From Bradyrhizobium sp. CCGUVB1N3 (GTDB taxonomy: Bacteria > Pseudomonadota > Alphaproteobacteria > Rhizobiales > Xanthobacteraceae): a stretch of 64,000 bases of DNA. The notes beneath the pieces were generated by a model, which was not told the origin of the DNA, ran no database searches, and was given only the letters and a program-made list of their open reading frames with translations. The DNA lies in the NCBI RefSeq assembly GCF_024199925.1, contig NZ_JANADR010000001.1, forward strand, positions 8,683,501-8,747,500. Reading direction: 5' to 3'. Below, in pieces: positions 1 through 8,971 of the stretch (the stretch's first letter is position 1; each line of letters begins with the position of its first letter). A program made the position numbers and the translations under genes.

Positions 1-2
1 GC

Positions 3-298
3 GAGGCGCATGCGCTGCTGGCGCAGGTCTATGACGCGGGCTTCCCGGTGATCAACCCCGGCATCCGCAGGTTTCCTGCCGCGCTCTCGGAGATGGTGAA
101 GGCGGCGAGCGGTAGCTACGGCGACCCAAATGCCTATTCGGTCGACACGTGAGGGGTGACCTACACCTTGGGCTACACCAGCACCAAGTGGCTCGGTACG
201 GCGCAGTTCTATCTGAGGGCTAACAAGGACAAGGACGGCCAGGATTTCGATAGCCGCTGGGACATGCGATGGAGCCGCGGCTCGACGATCCCGTGATC
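3..298 (+). pseudogene. decayed ORF fragment, unknown family
   Basis: A reading frame enters from outside the window and runs to a TGA at about 296-298, broken once by an in-frame TGA near 150. The conceptual product shows an aromatic, alternating stretch after the internal stop (GVTYTLGYTSTKWLG) that could be beta-barrel or periplasmic-binding-protein sequence, but I do not recognise the family. The TGA falls where a Trp codon would fit, so a point mutation from TGG is possible. It abuts the mobile-DNA nest to its right and is probably the disrupted end of a gene lying outside the window. Confidence 0.3.
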
Positions 299-335
299 AC
301 AGCCATCGCGCAGCGCCTGACAAGACGCTCGGTGT

Positions 336-457
336 GAATGCCGATCGAAAAATGACCCCCATCGGCGTCGTCGGGACCCCTTCAGGCATTTGATTTCATG
401 CAATTGAAATGATGGGACTCCAAGCCGATCATGGTTGAGACCCCACGCCAAAACACA
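336..457. repeat. about 120-bp dispersed repeat, copy A
   Basis: This stretch is repeated in direct orientation at 3010-3130 with roughly 80 percent identity by eye (shared blocks include CCCCCATCGGCGTCGTCG and GAGACCCCACGCC). No coding sense is evident. The two copies bracket the whole IS66, intron and IS3 nest, so they may be ends of an older insertion sequence or a duplicated target region. The identity of the repeat is unknown. Confidence 0.6.
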
Positions 458-483
458 ATGCCGCAGAAAGAGCGCTGCGCGGC

Positions 484-588
484 GTGGCTGTGGGCAGGCG
501 CAACTGGACCTTTGCGGGCAGCGAGCGCGGCGCTCAACGTTGCGCCGTCATGCTGACGATGATCACTACCTGCCGTTTGAACGACGTC
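484..588 (+). pseudogene. IS66 tnpC C-terminal fragment
   Basis: Only about 35 codons remain, reading VGRRNWTFAGSERGAQRC and on to CRLNDV, the conserved tail of the IS66-family DDE transposase TnpC. The same segment occurs in another IS66 copy on the minus strand near 46.3-46.4 kb. The frame stops matching IS66 right after LNDV at about 588. There, minus-strand intron-like sequence begins, which suggests that a group II intron inserted at this point. Confidence 0.75.
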
Positions 589-1131
589 GGTAGGGTCGAG
601 GGCCGGCGCGACGCACGGCCAATCATTCATGGCCGTGCACGTTTCCAGCCCCCTCCACCTCGCACGCAGCGTGCAGATTTCCCGCACTGCGCGCCCCCAT
701 TTCGCTTCACTTCAAAGCTTATGAGACCTATCACGCTGGGGCCGCTTTCGCCGCGCCGTATTCCACCTTGTAGCCATTGAACAGCTTTAAGGTGTTATAC
801 AACCACGGACTACTCCACAGCTTCCAACCGAAGCCCTGTCGTTTCCGAGCGTGCGCCAGATGGCGCCTGACCTTCTTCTCCAGCCACTCTTTGATGTAGC
901 GAAAGCACTCGCTTGAGTGCCCGACCGCGAAGTAATTCACCCACCCCCGGAGCTTCGGATTGATCAGGCTTATCACCCTATCAACCGGTTGCGACCGGTG
1001 TCGGCGAAACACCTCCTTCAAGTTCCGCAAAAGCGCCGTCCGCTTCTTCAGCTTTGGCGTATACTGCGGTCGCATCACTCCGCGCAGACTGCAGAGATAG
1101 CGAAAGTCGAGCCGATCACGCTGCCCTCCTC
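589..1131 (-). mobile_element. group II intron 3' half (remnant)
   Basis: On the minus strand this contains the C-terminal part of an intron-encoded reverse transcriptase/maturase, then about 140 bases of G-rich non-coding sequence. That tail ends in CCCTAC at the junction with the IS66 tnpC fragment. A 3' end in AC/AY, abutting a clean break in a transposase gene, is what group II introns show. Domain V could not be folded with confidence by eye. The 5' part of this intron is missing; at its upstream side a second intron-like sequence on the other strand begins. Confidence 0.45.
731..1131 (-). pseudogene. group II intron reverse transcriptase/maturase, C-terminal fragment
   Basis: About 130 codons of the maturase and thumb region remain, with the run RPQYTPKLKKRTALLRNLKE, then LINPKLRGWVNYFAVGHSS, and a basic tail with RRHLAHARKRQGFGWK. 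This is the GIIM (intron maturase-specific) domain of bacterial group II intron-encoded proteins. The reverse-transcriptase palm carrying YADD is absent, so no activity is expected. The open frame continues into IS3 terminal sequence but loses similarity by about 1131. The family assignment is firm; the exact truncation point is approximate. Confidence 0.8.
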
Positions 1132-1206
1132 GTGTGCATACGAGGAATCGGGGAAGTGAACCGCCACGGGTTTGCCGGAGGCTCCAACTCCTGAGAGGAT
1201 GGAGCC

Positions 1207-1536
1207 ATGACAAGCAAGACGACGAACAAGTTTTCACCCGAGGTCCGGGCTCGTGCGGTTCGGATGGTTCTGGATCATGCGAGCGAGCACCCGTCGCGGT
1301 GGGCGGCCGTGACCTCGATTGCGGCCAAGATCGGCTGCACACCGCAGACGCTGCACGACTGGGTCAAGAGGGACGAAGTCGATAGCGGACACCGGGCCGG
1401 CGTTCCGACCGACATGGCCGAGAAGCTGAAGGCGCTGGAGCGGGAGAACCGTGAGCTTCGGCAGGCGAATGAGATCCTGCGCAAGGCGAGCGCGTATTTT
1501 GCGATGGCGGAGCTCGACCGCCGGTCCAAGCCATGA
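1207..1536 (+). CDS. IS3-family transposase OrfA
   Basis: This 109-residue protein has an N-terminal helix-turn-helix ([13 protein letters not shown], then [12 protein letters not shown]) followed by a leucine-zipper-like coiled coil ([20 protein letters not shown]). Both are standard for IS3 OrfA, which binds the element ends and dimerises. It begins 24 bp inside the left inverted repeat and its stop overlaps the orfB start (ATGA), so the two are probably expressed together. A fused OrfAB made by programmed frameshifting is usual in this family, but I did not identify the slippery site. Confidence 0.93.
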   Translation: MTSKTTNKFSPEVRARAVRMVLDHASEHPSRWAAVTSIAAKIGCTPQTLHDWVKRDEVDSGHRAGVPTDMAEKLKALERENRELRQANEILRKASAYFAMAELDRRSKP

Positions 1537-2438
1537 TCGCCTTCATCGACGATCATCGTGGGGCGCATGGGGTCGAGCCGATCTGCAAGGTCTTGCCGAT
1601 CGCCCCTTCGACCTACCACGCCCATGTGGCCAGGCGGCGCGATCCTGCCAGGCTGTCGGCGCGCGCCAGGCAGGACGCTACCCTGAAGATCGAGGTTCGG
1701 CGGGTGTTCGATGAGAACTTCCGGGTCTATGGCGTGCGCAAGGTCTGGCGGCAGCTCGAGCGGGAAGGCTTCGATGTTGCCCGCTGCACGGTGGCGCGAC
1801 TGATGCGGGACATGGGTTTGCAAGGAGTCATCCGCGGCAAACCCGTCAAGACCACGATCAGCGACAAGGCCGCGCCATGCCCGCTGGATCACGTCAACCG
1901 CCAGTTCAGGGCGCCAAGGCCGAACGTTCTTTGGCTCTCCGACTTCACCTATGTCGCGACCTGGACCGGCTTCGTCTACGTCGCCTTCGTCATCGATGCC
2001 TACGCCCGCAGGATCGTGGGGTGGCGGGTCTCGCGCACGGCGCATGCGGGCTTCGTGCTCGATGCGCTGGAACAGGCCCTGCACGATCGCCGGCCGGTCC
2101 ATCGCGGCGGGCTCGTGCACCACAGCGACAGGGGCAGCCAATACGTCTCGATCAAATACACCGAGCGTCTGGCTGAAGCTGGTATCGAACCTTCTGTCGG
2201 CAGCGTCGGGGACTCCTATGACAACGCTCTCGCCGAAACCATCAACGGCCTCTACAAGGCCGAGGTGATCCATCGGCGCGGGCCATGGCGCAGCTTCGAG
2301 TCCGTCGAGTTCGCGACGCTGGAATGGGTGGACTGGTTCAACAACCGAAGGCTCCTCGAGCCCATCGGCAACATCCCGCCGGCCGAAGCCGAGCAACGCT
2401 ACTACGCCATGCTGGAACAACCCGCCATGGCGGCATAA
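1533..2438 (+). CDS. IS3-family transposase OrfB (DDE integrase)
   Basis: This is a 301-residue catalytic subunit. It has an N-terminal HTH_21-like region ([15 protein letters not shown]) and then the integrase core. The three acidic residues appear in [17 protein letters not shown] and [12 protein letters not shown], the last with the usual E-x6-K spacing. The length is normal for IS3 OrfB. It overlaps orfA by 4 bp and ends 14 bp before the right inverted repeat. No frameshift or stop is visible, so it should be functional. Confidence 0.95.
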   Translation: MIAFIDDHRGAHGVEPICKVLPIAPSTYHAHVARRRDPARLSARARQDATLKIEVRRVFDENFRVYGVRKVWRQLEREGFDVARCTVARLMRDMGLQGVIRGKPVKTTISDKAAPCPLDHVNRQFRAPRPNVLWLSDFTYVATWTGFVYVAFVIDAYARRIVGWRVSRTAHAGFVLDALEQALHDRRPVHRGGLVHHSDRGSQYVSIKYTERLAEAGIEPSVGSVGDSYDNALAETINGLYKAEVIHRRGPWRSFESVEFATLEWVDWFNNRRLLEPIGNIPPAEAEQRYYAMLEQPAMAA

Positions 2439-3009
2439 CTTAAACCAAATTGCCTCCGGCAAACCCGGGGCGGTTCAAAGCGTATGTTTGGAATGCATTG
2501 AGAAAGGAGGGAAATGTGATGAGCCTGCTTCCTGCTGGGAGGAAGCATGAGCCCAAGCGGCGGTGACCTGCTGTCAACTGGCAGGGTGACGTAGCCCGCA
2601 GGTAAAGGGGATTGAGGCGAAACCGTTACGCCGAGATGGTTCCCGAGGCTGAGTGTCGGAAGGTTGAGGAACACGAACCGGTTCATCCGCGTCTTTGGGC
2701 TGAAATGTCGCCACCGCCTACACGGTTTAACAGGCGGAATGCTGAATGGTGTCGAAGGATATGTAGCCGGAGGCACCCGAACGCGAGCGTACAGGTAAGG
2801 CGTCTTGCGTGGGCCGAGGCGAGAACACAGCCAAACCTGAGGCAACGGCATCGACTTGCAGCAAGCAAGGGAAAAGGCTGCGACCGGCAATCTCACCGAT
2901 GCGCTGGTAGTCCAACATATGAACGAGGGAAGGCATGAGCGGAATGGCAAGGGAGTTGCCCCCGATGTCCGCGATGTGGGTCATGATCGGAATCACGACG
3001 GCGGGGTGC

Positions 3010-3130
3010 GAATGCTGATCGAACATTGCCCCCCATCGGCGTCGTCGAGACCTTTCAGGCCGTTGATTTCATTGATTTGAGATGACGGGACCCCTACGCC
3101 GATCATGGTCGAGACCCCACGCCGAAACAC
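3010..3130. repeat. about 120-bp dispersed repeat, copy B
   Basis: Direct copy of 336-457, diverged by roughly a fifth, with a few 1-2 base gaps. It lies directly after the intron-like sequence and before the promoter region of the small RTX gene. Divergence between the copies indicates that the repeat predates the intact IS3 insertion between them. Confidence 0.6.
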
Positions 3131-3254
3131 GCTCTGCTCGCGCCAGCTTTGCATAATGGTCCACAATTTAGGCGGTCCATCGCATCCGCTTTGAAACTCA
3201 GTGTGCGGTCAGGTTACCGTCAGACCCGATCTGTATGCTGCTGGAAGTTAGAGC

Positions 3255-3274
3255 GCGGTCACTTCCGTGACCGC
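3255..3274 (+). promoter_or_regulatory. hairpin in the leader of the small RTX gene
   Basis: GCGGTCAC and GTGACCGC form a perfect 8-bp stem with a TTCC loop, about 32 bases before the start codon of the RTX gene and just before its ribosome-binding site (AGGAGA). It could be an operator for a dimeric regulator or an RNA structure in the leader. No T-run follows, so it is not a typical terminator. Confidence 0.4.
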
Positions 3275-3306
3275 TCGCATGCAGATACAACACAGGAGAA
3301 AGACCT

Positions 3307-3798
3307 ATGCCTGTAATCCGAGGCACAAACTCCGACGATCACTTGAATGGAACGCCCGACAGAGACTATATCGATGGCCGAGGTGGGAACGACTGGCTCT
3401 CTGGTGGCGCGGGCGCCGATGATTTAGAAGGCAATAAGGGCAATGATGCGCTCTCTGGTGGTGACGGTGACGATTATCTGTACGGCGATGAAGGCAACGA
3501 TACTCTGTTCGGCAATCAGGGCAACGACAACTTCATCTTCACGAGCGGGGGCGGCAAGGATACCGTGAGGGACTTCACGATGGGGGACAAACTGCACATC
3601 GCGGATGGGATCAATAACACTAACATTCATACGGTTGCTAACGTTGTCGATCACATCCACGCGGTTGGCCCGGACACCACGGTTGTTGACCTCGGAAAGG
3701 GCAATTCGATCACGCTCTCCAATGTAAATGCTAACGATGTTCAGCATCACCCGGAGAATTATTTCTCCATCTCGCATATCACCGATCTACTCATCTGA
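3307..3798 (+). CDS. small RTX (hemolysin-type calcium-binding) protein
   Basis: This is a 163-residue protein with four to five glycine-aspartate nonapeptides between residues 18 and 75 (GGNDWLSGG, GNDALSGGD, GDDYLYGDE, GNDTLFGNQ). These form the calcium-binding parallel beta-roll of proteins exported by type I secretion. A beta-rich C-terminal part follows (DTVRDFTMGDKLHIADG and LGKGNSITLSNV), as is usual before an uncleaved C-terminal secretion signal. The start has a good ribosome-binding site, CAGGAGAAAGACCT-ATG. No enzymatic domain is visible. The nearest matching exporter genes in the window are at 32-36 kb, beside a second RTX gene; sharing that exporter is inference. Confidence 0.85.
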   Translation: MPVIRGTNSDDHLNGTPDRDYIDGRGGNDWLSGGAGADDLEGNKGNDALSGGDGDDYLYGDEGNDTLFGNQGNDNFIFTSGGGKDTVRDFTMGDKLHIADGINNTNIHTVANVVDHIHAVGPDTTVVDLGKGNSITLSNVNANDVQHHPENYFSISHITDLLI

Positions 3799-3843
3799 CT
3801 TGCTCGGTCAGCTTGGGCAGGCCGCGAGGTTTTCGTCCATGCC

Positions 3844-4262
3844 GTGATCGACAAGGCGGACGGCGTTGTTTTCCGCTGCACGCTGGATGGATCGGAGTCG
3901 CAGCGTTTTCTGGAGATCCCATCCTGGATGTTCGATCGCGCGGCATGTGCCTGCGGTTGCTGCCTGACGGCAGAGCCCTTTGTCAGCCTGGAAGCGCTCA
4001 ACGCGTTGTCGGCGCTACTCGATTCAGTGGTCAAGAGCGCGGCATCATCATTGAATGAACCGCTTTGCGGTGCATGCGGAGTCTCTCACCACCAAAATCG
4101 GGGAGAGGCTCATGGCAAGCAGGACGGCGATATCGGCGAACCCGGTTCGGCGCAACCGGCGGTTCGGCATGCATCAGATGGGCCTGTTCGCGGGTGGCAT
4201 CGCGCACAGCGCCGTTGGGGTCAGAGTGGCGGGAGTTGCCGAAGGAGGCGCAGGATGCGCTG
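3844..4262 (+). pseudogene. IS-associated hypothetical ORF, degraded
   Basis: The frame reads VVFRCTLDGSESQRFLEIP, then WMFDRAACACGCC and EPFVSLEALNALSALL. It resembles short accessory ORFs found next to transposase genes in rhizobia, but I cannot name the family. After about residue 75 the sequence becomes low in coding character, and two other frames stay open by chance. It lies between the RTX gene and a chimeric transposase scrap, in a stretch made of fragments. Function is unknown and it may not be expressed. Confidence 0.35.
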
Positions 4263-4362
4263 GTGAACCGTAAGCGGCGTGTCTCCCGCACCTTGTTGCT
4301 GTTGAGCAGATCGGCAATATGCGTTCCGTCTTGACGAGGGCGGTTTGCATAGATGATCGGGC

Positions 4363-4713
4363 GTGTTATCGCAGCGACGGGTTCGGCGGCGCTGGAGCGA
4401 CGAGGTCAAAGGACGGATCGTCTCGGAATCCTTTGTGCCGGGCGCGATCGTCTCGGACGTCGCGCGGCGCCACGGTCTGTCGCCGCAGCATTTGTCGATC
4501 TGGCGCAAGGCGGTGCGCGACGGGTTCCGACAGATCAAGCAGGCACGCGGCTTCCGCCAGTTCCTGTTGCCGGGCCTGGCAAACGTGCGTGCCGAATGGG
4601 CGATGATCTGCACCGCCCACAACCTCGTGAAGCTCGCTAACCTCGCAAGGCCGCATCAGCGGGATTTCGTGTCAAAATGCGCCAACCAGAAAGCTATCTG
4701 GACGGGTTCCTAG
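4363..4713 (+). pseudogene. chimeric transposase scrap: IS66 TnpA N-terminus joined to an IS5/IS1182-like C-terminus
   Basis: The first about 55 residues are the helix-turn-helix of IS66 TnpA (WSDEVKGRIVSESF, then VARRHGLSPQHLSIWRK). At about residue 60 the sequence changes to the C-terminal end of a different DDE transposase, with RGFRQFLLPGLANVRAEW and ICTAHNLVKLANL, as in IS5/IS1182-type enzymes. The join is in frame and leaves a 116-codon ORF that automatic annotation would call one protein. It marks a recombination or nested-insertion junction at about 4530-4540 and has no expected function. Confidence 0.75.
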
Positions 4714-4717
4714 CCAT

Positions 4718-4933
4718 GTGCGTAAGCTGAGCTGTTCGCAGTTTATTTCCGAGGTGAGGCGCATGTTCACGCCGAATGAGATTGGCGCACAGTTGATGCA
4801 TATCGAGCGTTCGCAAAACGAAAGGAACGTTGATGTTTTGGAGGAGCATGATCCGGCCGCAGTCGCGGAGTGCGTTCAGCAGTTCATGCTAGTCAAGGAA
4901 TTGCTGACCGCGCCCATGCTCGGTACTTCGTGA
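4718..4933 (+). CDS. hypothetical small protein
   Basis: This 71-residue ORF contains an amphipathic stretch (FTPNEIGAQLMHIERSQNER) and an acidic middle. I do not recognise the family. It follows the transposase scrap by 4 bp and precedes the SNF2 pseudogene by 24 bp. No strong ribosome-binding site is seen. It could be a real small gene, or part of what preceded the helicase gene before decay. Confidence 0.3.
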   Translation: MRKLSCSQFISEVRRMFTPNEIGAQLMHIERSQNERNVDVLEEHDPAAVAECVQQFMLVKELLTAPMLGTS

Positions 4934-4957
4934 CAGAATGGTGAATTACTTCTCGAT

Positions 4958-7620
4958 GTGGCGAGTGGCTCCCAAAATCGTGGACATTTCCGGTCGCAAG
5001 GTCTCACCGTCATGATGACGCTGGAACCCGTTCTTACCCCGCATGGTTTGCTGACGCTGCGACAAACGGCGCAAGCTCCTGCGTTGGAGCCCGATCAGGG
5101 CTTGCGGCTGGAGAAAGCATTTTTACGGGGCTCTGGGCACGGATCGTTGTGGCTCGGCGCCAACGAAGTCGGGACGGTTCTCCCACCGGTGTTGTCGTAT
5201 TGGCGAGAGCTTGGAATGCGCTACATGACTGCACTGTGCGTTCTTCCTAATATTGGAGACGGCCGTATCAAGCCACCTGTGCCGATTCCCGCCGATAGCG
5301 AGTTGGACACGATGGCAGCGGTCGTTCCGCCCATGACCGGCGCGGAATATTTGTCAGCGGCTGTCCTTGCCGATCTTTGGCGAGGTATGGATGCGGCCTT
5401 TGATGCCGAGCTGCTGCAAGCCAAGCTCTCCGTGCAGGAGTTTCTCGAGAGTCGTCATCCGGCCTGGAACCTGGTTGGACGCGTTTATTTTAACCTTGCG
5501 GAGAACCGGAAGGACGAGGAGGCCCCGTTCGCGTTTCTTGCGACCTACACGACCCGGCTTTCGGCTGAGGCCAGGGCCCAGCATCTGCCGCTCGGCAAGG
5601 CCTTGCAGGAGTATGCCGGCGCGAGAAACCGCGAACGCCTGCTGTCGCTGCTGATGCCCGTCCAGCGCGCCTCCGAGAGGTGCCTCTGGCTGAAGACCAT
5701 GGTCGATGCGGGTGATATCTTTCACCCGCTGCGCTGGAGCCCACAGCAAGCTCTGCAATTCCTCAAGGATGTTCCCGCGCTCGAAGGCGCCGGGGTGATC
5801 GTGCGGATGCCAGCGAGTTGGCGCATGAACCGCCCGGCGCGCCCGCAAGTGAAGGCGACAGTCGGGGGCAATGCGCCATCACAAGTAGGAATGGACGCAC
5901 TGCTCGACTTTCAAATGGAGGTGACGCTCGGGGGCGAAAGCCTCTCGAAGGCCGAGATCAAGCAACTCCTGGCTCATTCCGACGGATTGGCCTTCATCCG
6001 CGGCAAGTGGGTGGAGGTAGATCATGAACGACTGAATCGCACGCTTGAGCAATTTGAGGCCATCGAGTGCCGCGCCGCTGCCCATGGTCTTTCGTTCGGT
6101 GAGGCGATGCGCATGCTGGCTGGGGCTGGCATTGTCGGAGATGAGACTGCTGGACCAGCCGGCGTTGACTTGAGCCAGACCGTGGCCGGCCCCTGGTTGG
6201 CGGAGAAGCTGGCCTCCTTGCGCCATCCCGATCGGTTGTTGCGGGTCGGTCCCGGTCAAAATCTTCGGGGCACGCTGCGACCCTATCAGCAGTCGGGTGT
6301 GCAATGGCTCTATCTGCTGACGCAGCTCAAGCTTGGGGCCTGTCTTGCCGACGAATGGGGCTCGGCAAAACCATCCAGGTCTTGTCGCTGCTGCTGGTGC
6401 TCAAGAACGAGGCGAAGGAAAATTGCAAGCCGTGCCTGCTCGTAGCCCCCGCCTCTTTGTTAGCCAATTGGGCCGCGGAGATTGGTCGATTTGCGCCAAG
6501 CTTGAAAACAGTCGTGGTCCATCCATCGGCTGCCCCGTCCGAGAAACTGAACGCATACAGTGCGGACGAATTCGCAGACGTCGATCTCGTAATCACAAGC
6601 TACGGCTTTCTGACGCGCACGCCTTGGCTAGAAGCTACACCGTGGCAGTTTGTGGTGCTCGATGAAGCACAGGCCATCAAGAACCAGGCTGCCAAGCAGA
6701 CAAAATCGGTCAAGAGGCTCAAGGCAGAAATGCGCATTGCGCTGACCGGCACGCCCATCGAGAATCGGCTCGGTGACCTTTGGTCGATCTTTGACTTCAT
6801 CAATCCTGGCCTGCTGGGATCGTCGAAGGACTTTTCGGCATTCGTCAAACGCCTCGCCGACCGGCCACATAACTCTTACGGTCCGCTCCGCGATCTGGTG
6901 CGCCCCTATATCCTGCGACGGCTGAAGACCGATAAGAGCATCATTGCTGACCTGCCCGACAAGACCGAGGTGAAAACCTTCTGCCCATTAAGCCGCAAGC
7001 AGGCGGCGCTTTATCAGCAAGCGGTGGCAGAGCTGGCCAGCCATCTCGAAGAGGTCGATGGAATAAAACGAAAAGGCATCGTCCTGGCTTTTCTCATGCG
7101 GTTGAAGCAGATCTGCAACCATCCATCGCAGTGGCTCGGGGACGGCCGGTGGTCCGAGCACGACAGCGGCAAGCTCGGCGTCTGCGCGACATCGCGGAAG
7201 TGGTTGCTTCTCGGCAGGAAAAGGCACTTGTCTTCACCCAATTCAGGGAGACAACGGCGCCGCTTGCGGCGTTCCTCGGGTCCGTATTGGGAAGGCCCGG
7301 CCTTGTCCTGCATGGCGGGACGGAGGGTGCGCCAATTTCAGGAAGACGAAAACGTTCCGTTCTTCGTGCTCTCGGTCAAAGCAGGCGGCACCGGGCTCAA
7401 TCTTACCGCAGCCTCGCACGTCATCCATTTCGACAGGTGGTGGAATCCGGCTGTCGAAAATTCGGCCTTACAAACCCGAATTGCTCAAGCTCCTCCCGAA
7501 AGCGCGGACAACGAACCTGCAAACCGTGCTGCCGTGGCTCTACTGCACCTACCATCAAAAGCCCGACACGGACATAGACGCAAAAGACGGCGAACAACCG
7601 TCAGTCCAACGCGGCGGGCG
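4958..7620 (+). pseudogene. SNF2-family DEAD/DEAH-like helicase, frameshifted and truncated
   Basis: Two long frames together encode a Swi2/Snf2 ATPase of the bacterial type. The first (4958 to about 6350) gives the N-terminal region, up to RPYQQSGVQWLYLL and ACLADE. One base is then missing near 6353, since GACGAATGGGGCTC would read DEMGLG with one extra base. The second frame continues with MGLGKTIQVLSLL (motif I), VLDEAQAIKN (II), ALTGTPIENRL (III) and RPYILRRLKTD. Near 7170 the frame shifts again, with KALVFTQFRETTAPLAAFLG in a third frame. From about 7320 it returns to VKAGGTGLNLTAASHVIHF and DRWWNPAVEN (V and VI). After 7465 the family sequence ends and unrelated sequence follows. With at least three frameshifts and no C-terminus it is not functional. 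Confidence 0.9.
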
Positions 7621-7623
7621 TGA

Positions 7624-7830
7624 TCAGACCCGCAGGTTTTCAGCGCTGTTCTTGCCACGCTTGGGGTCGACTTTGACTTCATAAGAAATCTTTTGGCCTT
7701 CTGCCAACCCAGAGAGTCTAGCGCGTTCTACGGCGCTAATGTGGACAAAAATGTCGTTTCCGCCGTCGTCTGGAGCGATAAATCCGTACCCCTTTTGATC
7801 ATTGAACCACTTCACAGTACCTGTTGCCAT
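7624..7830 (-). CDS. cold-shock domain protein (CspA family)
   Basis: This 68-residue protein is a single cold-shock domain. It has the RNA-binding motifs KGYGFI (RNP1, usually KGFGFI) and DIFVHIS (RNP2) on an OB-fold, binds single-stranded nucleic acid and acts as an RNA chaperone in the cytoplasm. The start at 7830 is chosen because MATGTVKWFN is the family N-terminus and GAAAGGACG lies just upstream; the longer open frame to 7899 adds non-homologous residues. It sits alone at the edge of the helicase pseudogene and faces it convergently. Confidence 0.93.
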   Translation of the reverse strand: MATGTVKWFNDQKGYGFIAPDDGGNDIFVHISAVERARLSGLAEGQKISYEVKVDPKRGKNSAENLRV

Positions 7831-8574
7831 ACGATCACGTCCTTTGCCGCTGCGCCCAGTCCGAGCGCGGGTGGGTAATGGTGCCGAGAAACAGAGCAAT
7901 TGGCGTGCCGGACCGAAAATGCTGATCCCACAGTGATGGTGAGCATCGGGTCGACGTCAATGGACGCAAAGCTGACAACCGTGCGCGACTGCTAACATTC
8001 TCAGGCTAGCTCGATCAGTGTCGATTACTCGAAGGCATCACACGGCGGGATCGGTAAACGTCCGGTTCGCCTCACTGGGCTCCCATCACCCGCCGCTCCG
8101 GATCAGATCGGTACGTCTTCGAGACCAGCACAGAACGCCGAGTTCTCGATGAATGACATCGAATGTGAATCGGCGATTGCCGCGAGGTTCTGCAACGGCA
8201 TGATGCGAGCGCCGTGTGCGGCAGTTGAATGTGCTCGACCCGATTAGCTCGCATATAACCGGGTTGTCTTAGGCTGGTCGCGCAGAAGGTTGACGCCGGT
8301 GTCGTCGTATTCATCCGTGTCAGGTCGATGACACAATATCCGCAACTCGACGCTGAGCCGCGGGGCTCGCACCAGCGAGACTGCACCTTTCTGTCGCCAT
8401 TAAAGCTTTCACTGCGCAACTTTTTCAGGTGGCACACTCATTGCTAGTTAGGTCCCAGATCCCTGCTGGAATGAACGCGTTTGCGGCCGCCGGCGGACAC
8501 CAGCCCAGCGCCGCACTGGTCATTAGGCGGCGGGGATGGCTGCGCGGCGTCGCCAGCTCAGCAGGAGGAGAATC
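7831..8574. other. 744-bp gap without a recognisable gene
   Basis: This stretch holds the leader of the cold-shock gene at its left and the ribosome-binding region of the next gene at its right. The open frames on either strand are poor in coding character. A minus-strand frame over 8072-8437 is open for about 120 codons but looks like chance. I see no RNA gene or clear repeat. Confidence 0.5.
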
Positions 8575-8922
8575 ATGGGTTTCTATCAGACGGAGCCGTT
8601 TAACACGGCAAAAGCCAGCTTCATCCACGGACCCGACGGATTCGGGCTATTTCTGGTCGAGGTTGAGGGTGATGCGCCGAACTTCACGACAGGAATTGCC
8701 CTAGTGCGCGATCCGCATTGGGTCGGCGGCCTGAAGATCGACGTGATGGGCTGGACGGGACCGCTCGGTGAAGGGTCCACGCCCTTTGCGGTCAAGGGCA
8801 GCTTCCCCGGCCATTATGTGCCGCAAATCGTCGTGTCCGGTAGCAATGGCACGCGCCTGATTCCGGTGAAGGCGATCCCGGCGGAAGAATCTGACGACTA
8901 CGTGCGGCAGTTGGCCGGATGA
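8575..8922 (+). CDS. small DUF1842-associated-type hypothetical protein
   Basis: This 115-residue protein starts at the ATG preceded by GCAGGAGGAGAATC; the upstream ATG at 8536 lacks such a site. It is rich in Gly, Phe and beta-type stretches (FIHGPDGFGLFLVEVEG, then HWVGGLKIDVMGWTG), with no signal peptide, membrane segment or catalytic motif. It lies 49 bp before a DUF1842-like gene and is probably co-transcribed with it. I do not recognise a characterised function; a small soluble beta-sandwich is a structural guess only. Confidence 0.7.
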   Translation: MGFYQTEPFNTAKASFIHGPDGFGLFLVEVEGDAPNFTTGIALVRDPHWVGGLKIDVMGWTGPLGEGSTPFAVKGSFPGHYVPQIVVSGSNGTRLIPVKAIPAEESDDYVRQLAG

Positions 8923-8971
8923 CCACAGCCGATCACCCGATCAATCCCCTTAAATAGGAAAGGATAGCTCT

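Larger units (their letters stand above)
1157..2477 (+). mobile_element. complete IS3-family insertion sequence
   Basis: This is a 1321-bp element with 26-bp terminal inverted repeats (1157-1182 and 2452-2477, 25 of 26 matching, starting TGAACCGCC). It is flanked by a 3-bp target duplication AAG (1154-1156 and 2478-2480). It encodes two overlapping frames typical of IS3. Intact ends, intact genes and an intact duplication point to a recent, possibly still active insertion. It landed in the intron-like sequence. Confidence 0.95.
1132..3009 (+). mobile_element. putative group II intron 5' half, split by an IS3 element
   Basis: A GTGTG at 1132-1136 fits the 5' consensus GUGYG of group II introns. 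The sequence then runs to 1156, is interrupted by the IS3 element (1157-2477 plus a 3-bp duplication), and resumes at about 2481-3009. The resumed part is structured, purine-rich and non-coding, as in the 5' RNA domains of bacterial introns. No reverse-transcriptase frame follows, so the intron is truncated. The RNA assignment rests on general appearance and position and is not proven. Confidence 0.35.

Noticed and set aside
1275..2462. 395-codon minus-strand ORF
   Set aside because: Fully antisense to the intact IS3 orfA/orfB; the composition reflects GC-rich third positions of the real genes.
2402..2950. 182-codon minus-strand ORF
   Set aside because: Overlaps the right IS3 end and the intron-like RNA; it spans a junction between unrelated elements, so it cannot be an old gene.
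8072..8437. 121-codon minus-strand ORF
   Set aside because: No ribosome-binding site, Cys/Ser/Arg-rich composition typical of chance frames, and no recognisable pattern.
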